Shown here piece after piece: positions 61,314 through 64,000 of a stretch of DNA of 64,000 bases; positions within the stretch are counted from its first letter, which is position 1, and every line of letters starts with the position of its first letter. The notes beneath the pieces are model-generated. The model was given only the letters and a program-made list of their open reading frames with translations. It was not told where the DNA came from and made no database searches. Both the position numbers and the translations under genes were made by a program. The stretch is from Brevibacterium sp. JSBI002 (GTDB lineage Bacteria > Actinomycetota > Actinomycetes > Actinomycetales > Brevibacteriaceae): assembly GCF_026013965.1 (NCBI RefSeq), contig NZ_CP110341.1, positions 3,596,001-3,660,000 on the forward strand, written 5' to 3'.

Positions 61314-62729
61314 TCAGATCTCGGCGAGCATCTTCCCCGGGTTGAGGATGCCCAGCGGGTCGAGCGCTTCTTTCACGGCTCGCTGGATCCGCTTCGACCC
61401 TTCATCGAGTTCGTTCGCCAGCCATGTGCGCTTGAGGAAACCGACTCCGTGCTCACCGGTGATCGTCCCGCCGAGCTCGATGCCGACGCGCATGATCTCC
61501 GCGAACACTTCTTCAGCCTTCGCTGTCTCCGCCTCATCGGAGGAGTCGAAGAAGATCGACGGGTGCATATTGCCATCACCGGCGTGGGCGACGAGGGCGA
61601 TCTCGAGACCGGACGATGCCCGCAGCTCGGTGAGCCAGTCACAGAACTCCGGCACGGCCGTCCGCGGCAGGCACACATCGTCGAGCAGCTGACCGCCGCC
61701 GTGGGCGTGCGCGAACTTCTCATATGCCGGCTGGATCATCCGCCGCGCGGTGATGAAGGCCGCCGAGTCGCTCGGATCGTCCGAGTACGCAACGTCGAGG
61801 GCACCGCAGCGTTCGGCCACCTCGGCGAAGGTCGACATCGCTGCCTCCGCATCGGTCGGGTTGTCGTCGACCTGCATGATGAGCATCGCGCCGGCGTCGC
61901 TGTCGAGGCCGAAGTCGCCGTAGTCGTTGAGCATGCGCAGAGAGGATCCGTCGAGGAATTCGAAGAGGCTCGGCACTCCGCCGTCGGCCATGAAGTCGGC
62001 GACGGTCTGCAGTCCGCTGCGCTCATCCGGAAAGGTCGCGATCGCGGTGAACGGATCGGGCAGGGCGGGCACGAGGCGCAGGGTCGCCTCGACGACGATG
62101 CCCAAGGTACCTTCGGAGCCGACGAAGAGGTGGCGCATATCGAGCCCGGCCACGCCCTTGGCCGTCTGCGGGCCGAGCGTGGTGAGCGTTCCGTCCGCCA
62201 GAACGACCTTGAGTGACCGGACATAATCCCTGGTCACACCGTATTTCACGCAGCACAGTCCGCCGGCGTTCGTGGCGATGTTTCCACCGATGGACGACAG
62301 TGCCACCGAGCCGGGGTCCGGCGGATAGGACAGCCCGAACGGGGCGAGATGGTCCTTGAGGTCCTGGTTGATGATGCCCGGTTGGACGGTGACGAGGCGT
62401 TCGGCCTCGTTGACGGCCACGACGTCCTTCATCTTCGACACGTTGAGCAGGATCGCGCCTGGTGAGGCGTTCGCTCCTCCTGAGATCCCGGACCGGGCCC
62501 CCTGCGGGACGACCGGGATCCGATGCGCGGTGGCGAACCGCATGACCTCTTGGACGTCTTCCACCGAGGCGGCCCTGACCAGGGCGATCGCCCCTTCCCG
62601 CGGACAGAACAGGGCTTCGTCGCTGGAGTGGGCGTCGATGACATCGGGGTCCGTGGTCAGCGCGCCCGGGCTCAGTCGGGCGATGAGGTCGGTGAACTGG
62701 GCGGTTTCCGACGGTGTGGCAGTGGACAA
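61314..62729 (-). CDS. glcD: FAD-linked oxidase, GlcD/D-lactate dehydrogenase-like
   Basis: A 471-residue flavoprotein oxidising a 2-hydroxy acid such as glycolate or D-lactate. The N-terminal FAD domain has PVVPQGARSGISGGA, YPPDPGSVALSSIGGNIATN and GLDMRHLFVGSEGTLGIV; the C-terminal domain has VAHAGDGNMHPSIFF and TITGEHGVGFLKR. No GlcE or GlcF partner is adjacent. It ends an operon with the MFS gene, nine bases upstream, which may import the substrate. Confidence 0.9.
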   Translation of the reverse strand: MSTATPSETAQFTDLIARLSPGALTTDPDVIDAHSSDEALFCPREGAIALVRAASVEDVQEVMRFATAHRIPVVPQGARSGISGGANASPGAILLNVSKMKDVVAVNEAERLVTVQPGIINQDLKDHLAPFGLSYPPDPGSVALSSIGGNIATNAGGLCCVKYGVTRDYVRSLKVVLADGTLTTLGPQTAKGVAGLDMRHLFVGSEGTLGIVVEATLRLVPALPDPFTAIATFPDERSGLQTVADFMADGGVPSLFEFLDGSSLRMLNDYGDFGLDSDAGAMLIMQVDDNPTDAEAAMSTFAEVAERCGALDVAYSDDPSDSAAFITARRMIQPAYEKFAHAHGGGQLLDDVCLPRTAVPEFCDWLTELRASSGLEIALVAHAGDGNMHPSIFFDSSDEAETAKAEEVFAEIMRVGIELGGTITGEHGVGFLKRTWLANELDEGSKRIQRAVKEALDPLGILNPGKMLAEI

Positions 62730-62738
62730 GGAGGCTCC

Positions 62739-64000
62739 TCAGTTCGACGGGGTTTTCACACTATCGGGTGCGGGCGCCGCCTTGAGGATGAGGGTGACGA
62801 TTCCGGCGGCGACCATGACGGCTCCGACGACCCACATGCCCGCGTTCTGAGTGCCGGTGAGGTCAGCGAGCCAACCGGTGATGTAGGGGGCGAAGAACCC
62901 GGACGAGTTGCCCAGCGAGTTGATGAGCGCCAGACCTGCAGCGGCACGGCGCCGGCGAGGAAGGTCTGCGGCAGGGGCCAGAACGTCGGCAGGGCCGCAC
63001 AGATGGCCATGCAGGTGATCGTCACGGCGATCATCGTGGTGAATGGCGAGGAGAGGTAGAGGGCGATCGGGATCGTGACTCCGCCGATGAACAGCGGCAG
63101 GGCCACGTGCCAGACTCGTTCGCCGGTGCGGTCGCCGTGGCGAGACCAGAAGTACATGGCGACGGCACCGAAGAGGTAAGGAATGGCGGTGATGAAGCCG
63201 ATCTCGACGATCGAGTATTCGACGCCGAAGGTCTCCTGGAAACCGGATATGATCGTCGGCAGGAAGAAGCTCATGGCGTAGAGGCCGTAGACCATGCCGA
63301 AGTAGACGAAGGACAGCGCCCACACGCGTGGCTGCAGCAGGGAGCGGCGGACCGGGTAGTGGAAGGTCTCTTCCTTGCTCTTCTCCTCGGCATCCATCGT
63401 GGACTGCAGCCAGTTGCGCTCTTCGGCACTCAGCCACTTCGCGTCGCGTGGGTGATCGGTGAGGTAGAAGATGCACATGATGCCCAGCAGAACCGCGGGC
63501 ACACCTTCGATGATGAACATGAAGCGCCAGCCCGCGAAGTTCTCGAAGATCGCGTTTCCGCTGGAGATCAGCCACGATGACACGGGAGTGCCGACGACGC
63601 TGGACATCGGGATGGCGAGCATGAACAGGGCAGTCGCCCGGGCGCGCATCGAGGTCGGGAACCAGTACGTGAGGTAGAGGATGACACCGGGGAAGAATCC
63701 CGCCTCGGCGACACCGAGGAGGAACCGCAGCACGTAGAGCCAGAAGTGGTTGAGCACGAACGCCATGGCAGCGGCCACGACACCCCAGCTGATGAGGATG
63801 CGGGCGAGCCAGATGCGAGCACCGAACTTGTGCAGCGCCAGGTTCGAGGGCACCTCGAGGATGAGGTAGCCGAAGAAGAAGATGCCGGCGGCGAACCCGA
63901 ACTGGGTCGCCGTCATCGCGAGGTCTTCATTCATTCCGCCGGGTCCGGCGATGCCGAGGTTCGTCCGGTCGAGGTAGTTGATGAAGTACATCGCGATGAT
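62739..64000 (-). pseudogene. ACS-type MFS transporter, frameshifted and cut by the window edge
   Basis: Residues near the edge read YFINYLDRTNLGIAG, the first helix of the anion:cation symporter MFS family (GudP, tartrate or phthalate transporters), so the start lies beyond 64000. The main frame runs to about 62946, where FLAGAV goes out of frame; the proper sequence resumes one frame over as AAGLALINSLGNSSGF and ends at 62739. Restoring one G in GTGCC (to GTGGCC) near 62945 would repair it. Either a real inactivation or a sequencing error. Together with glcD it suggests hydroxy-acid uptake. Confidence 0.8.

Noticed and set aside
26933..64000. CCGAGGYGG as a polar Chi- or KOPS-like element
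   Set aside because: Copies are nearly equal on the two strands across the window (about 20 each), so no polarity is visible at this scale.

Overview
The window is high-GC DNA with dense, short-spaced operons, many GTGA/ATGA four-base overlaps and an IdeR-type iron box. This fits a high-GC actinomycete; the gene content is most like Brevibacterium or a near relative (inference, no marker gene is present). No rRNA, tRNA, CRISPR array, integrase or transposase was found.

Left edge (1-1744): the tail of an unidentified gene, then an amino acid permease. Region 1771-26932 is a roughly 25 kb catabolic block lying between two direct copies of a 122-bp sequence, the 3' end of an ABC-2 permease gene. 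It encodes an MFS exporter, an amidase, a three-subunit molybdenum hydroxylase with a CoxG-like protein, an NCS2 purine/pyrimidine-type permease, a PucR regulator, an oxamate carbamoyltransferase-type system (AllH plus a fused AllF-AllG), Mo-enzyme maturation proteins (XdhC, CoxE, CoxD, a MocA-like nucleotidyltransferase), carbamate kinase and an ATP-type hydantoinase pair (HyuA/HyuB). Read together, they suggest oxidation of an N-heterocycle, ring opening to an N-carbamoyl acid, phosphorolysis to carbamoyl phosphate and ATP recovery by carbamate kinase. The substrate is not known; oxalurate/oxamate chemistry is the leading guess.

Region 26812-30548 carries the intact ABC-2 exporter, its TetR regulator with a palindromic operator over a leaderless promoter, and an alanine-type aminotransferase. 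Region 30627-36734 is a mevalonate catabolic operon: a GAF/PucR-type regulator split into two frames, degradative HMG-CoA reductase (mvaA), HMG-CoA lyase (mvaB), and a TctA-like permease with a small membrane partner. Region 36769-41258 holds a LysR regulator, a PLP decarboxylase of the Orn/Lys/Arg family and an MHS-type MFS transporter.

Region 41475-51022 looks like betaine (N-methyl amine) catabolism: a GntR regulator, a DgcA/StcD-like flavin demethylase, a broken proline racemase-family gene, a quinone oxidoreductase with its TetR regulator and twin operators, and a Rieske oxygenase with its reductase and LysR regulator. Region 51443-57575 has an APC permease and two divergent Pro/Gln-rich membrane proteins. 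Region 57609-64000 has D-serine dehydratase, a siderophore-binding lipoprotein and siderophore-interacting reductase sharing an iron box, a GlcD-like FAD oxidase and a frameshifted MFS gene running off the edge.

A 9-mer, CCGAGGYGG, is strongly over-represented and strand-symmetric to the right of about 26.9 kb but sparse in the 25 kb block, which independently supports the block being of different origin.
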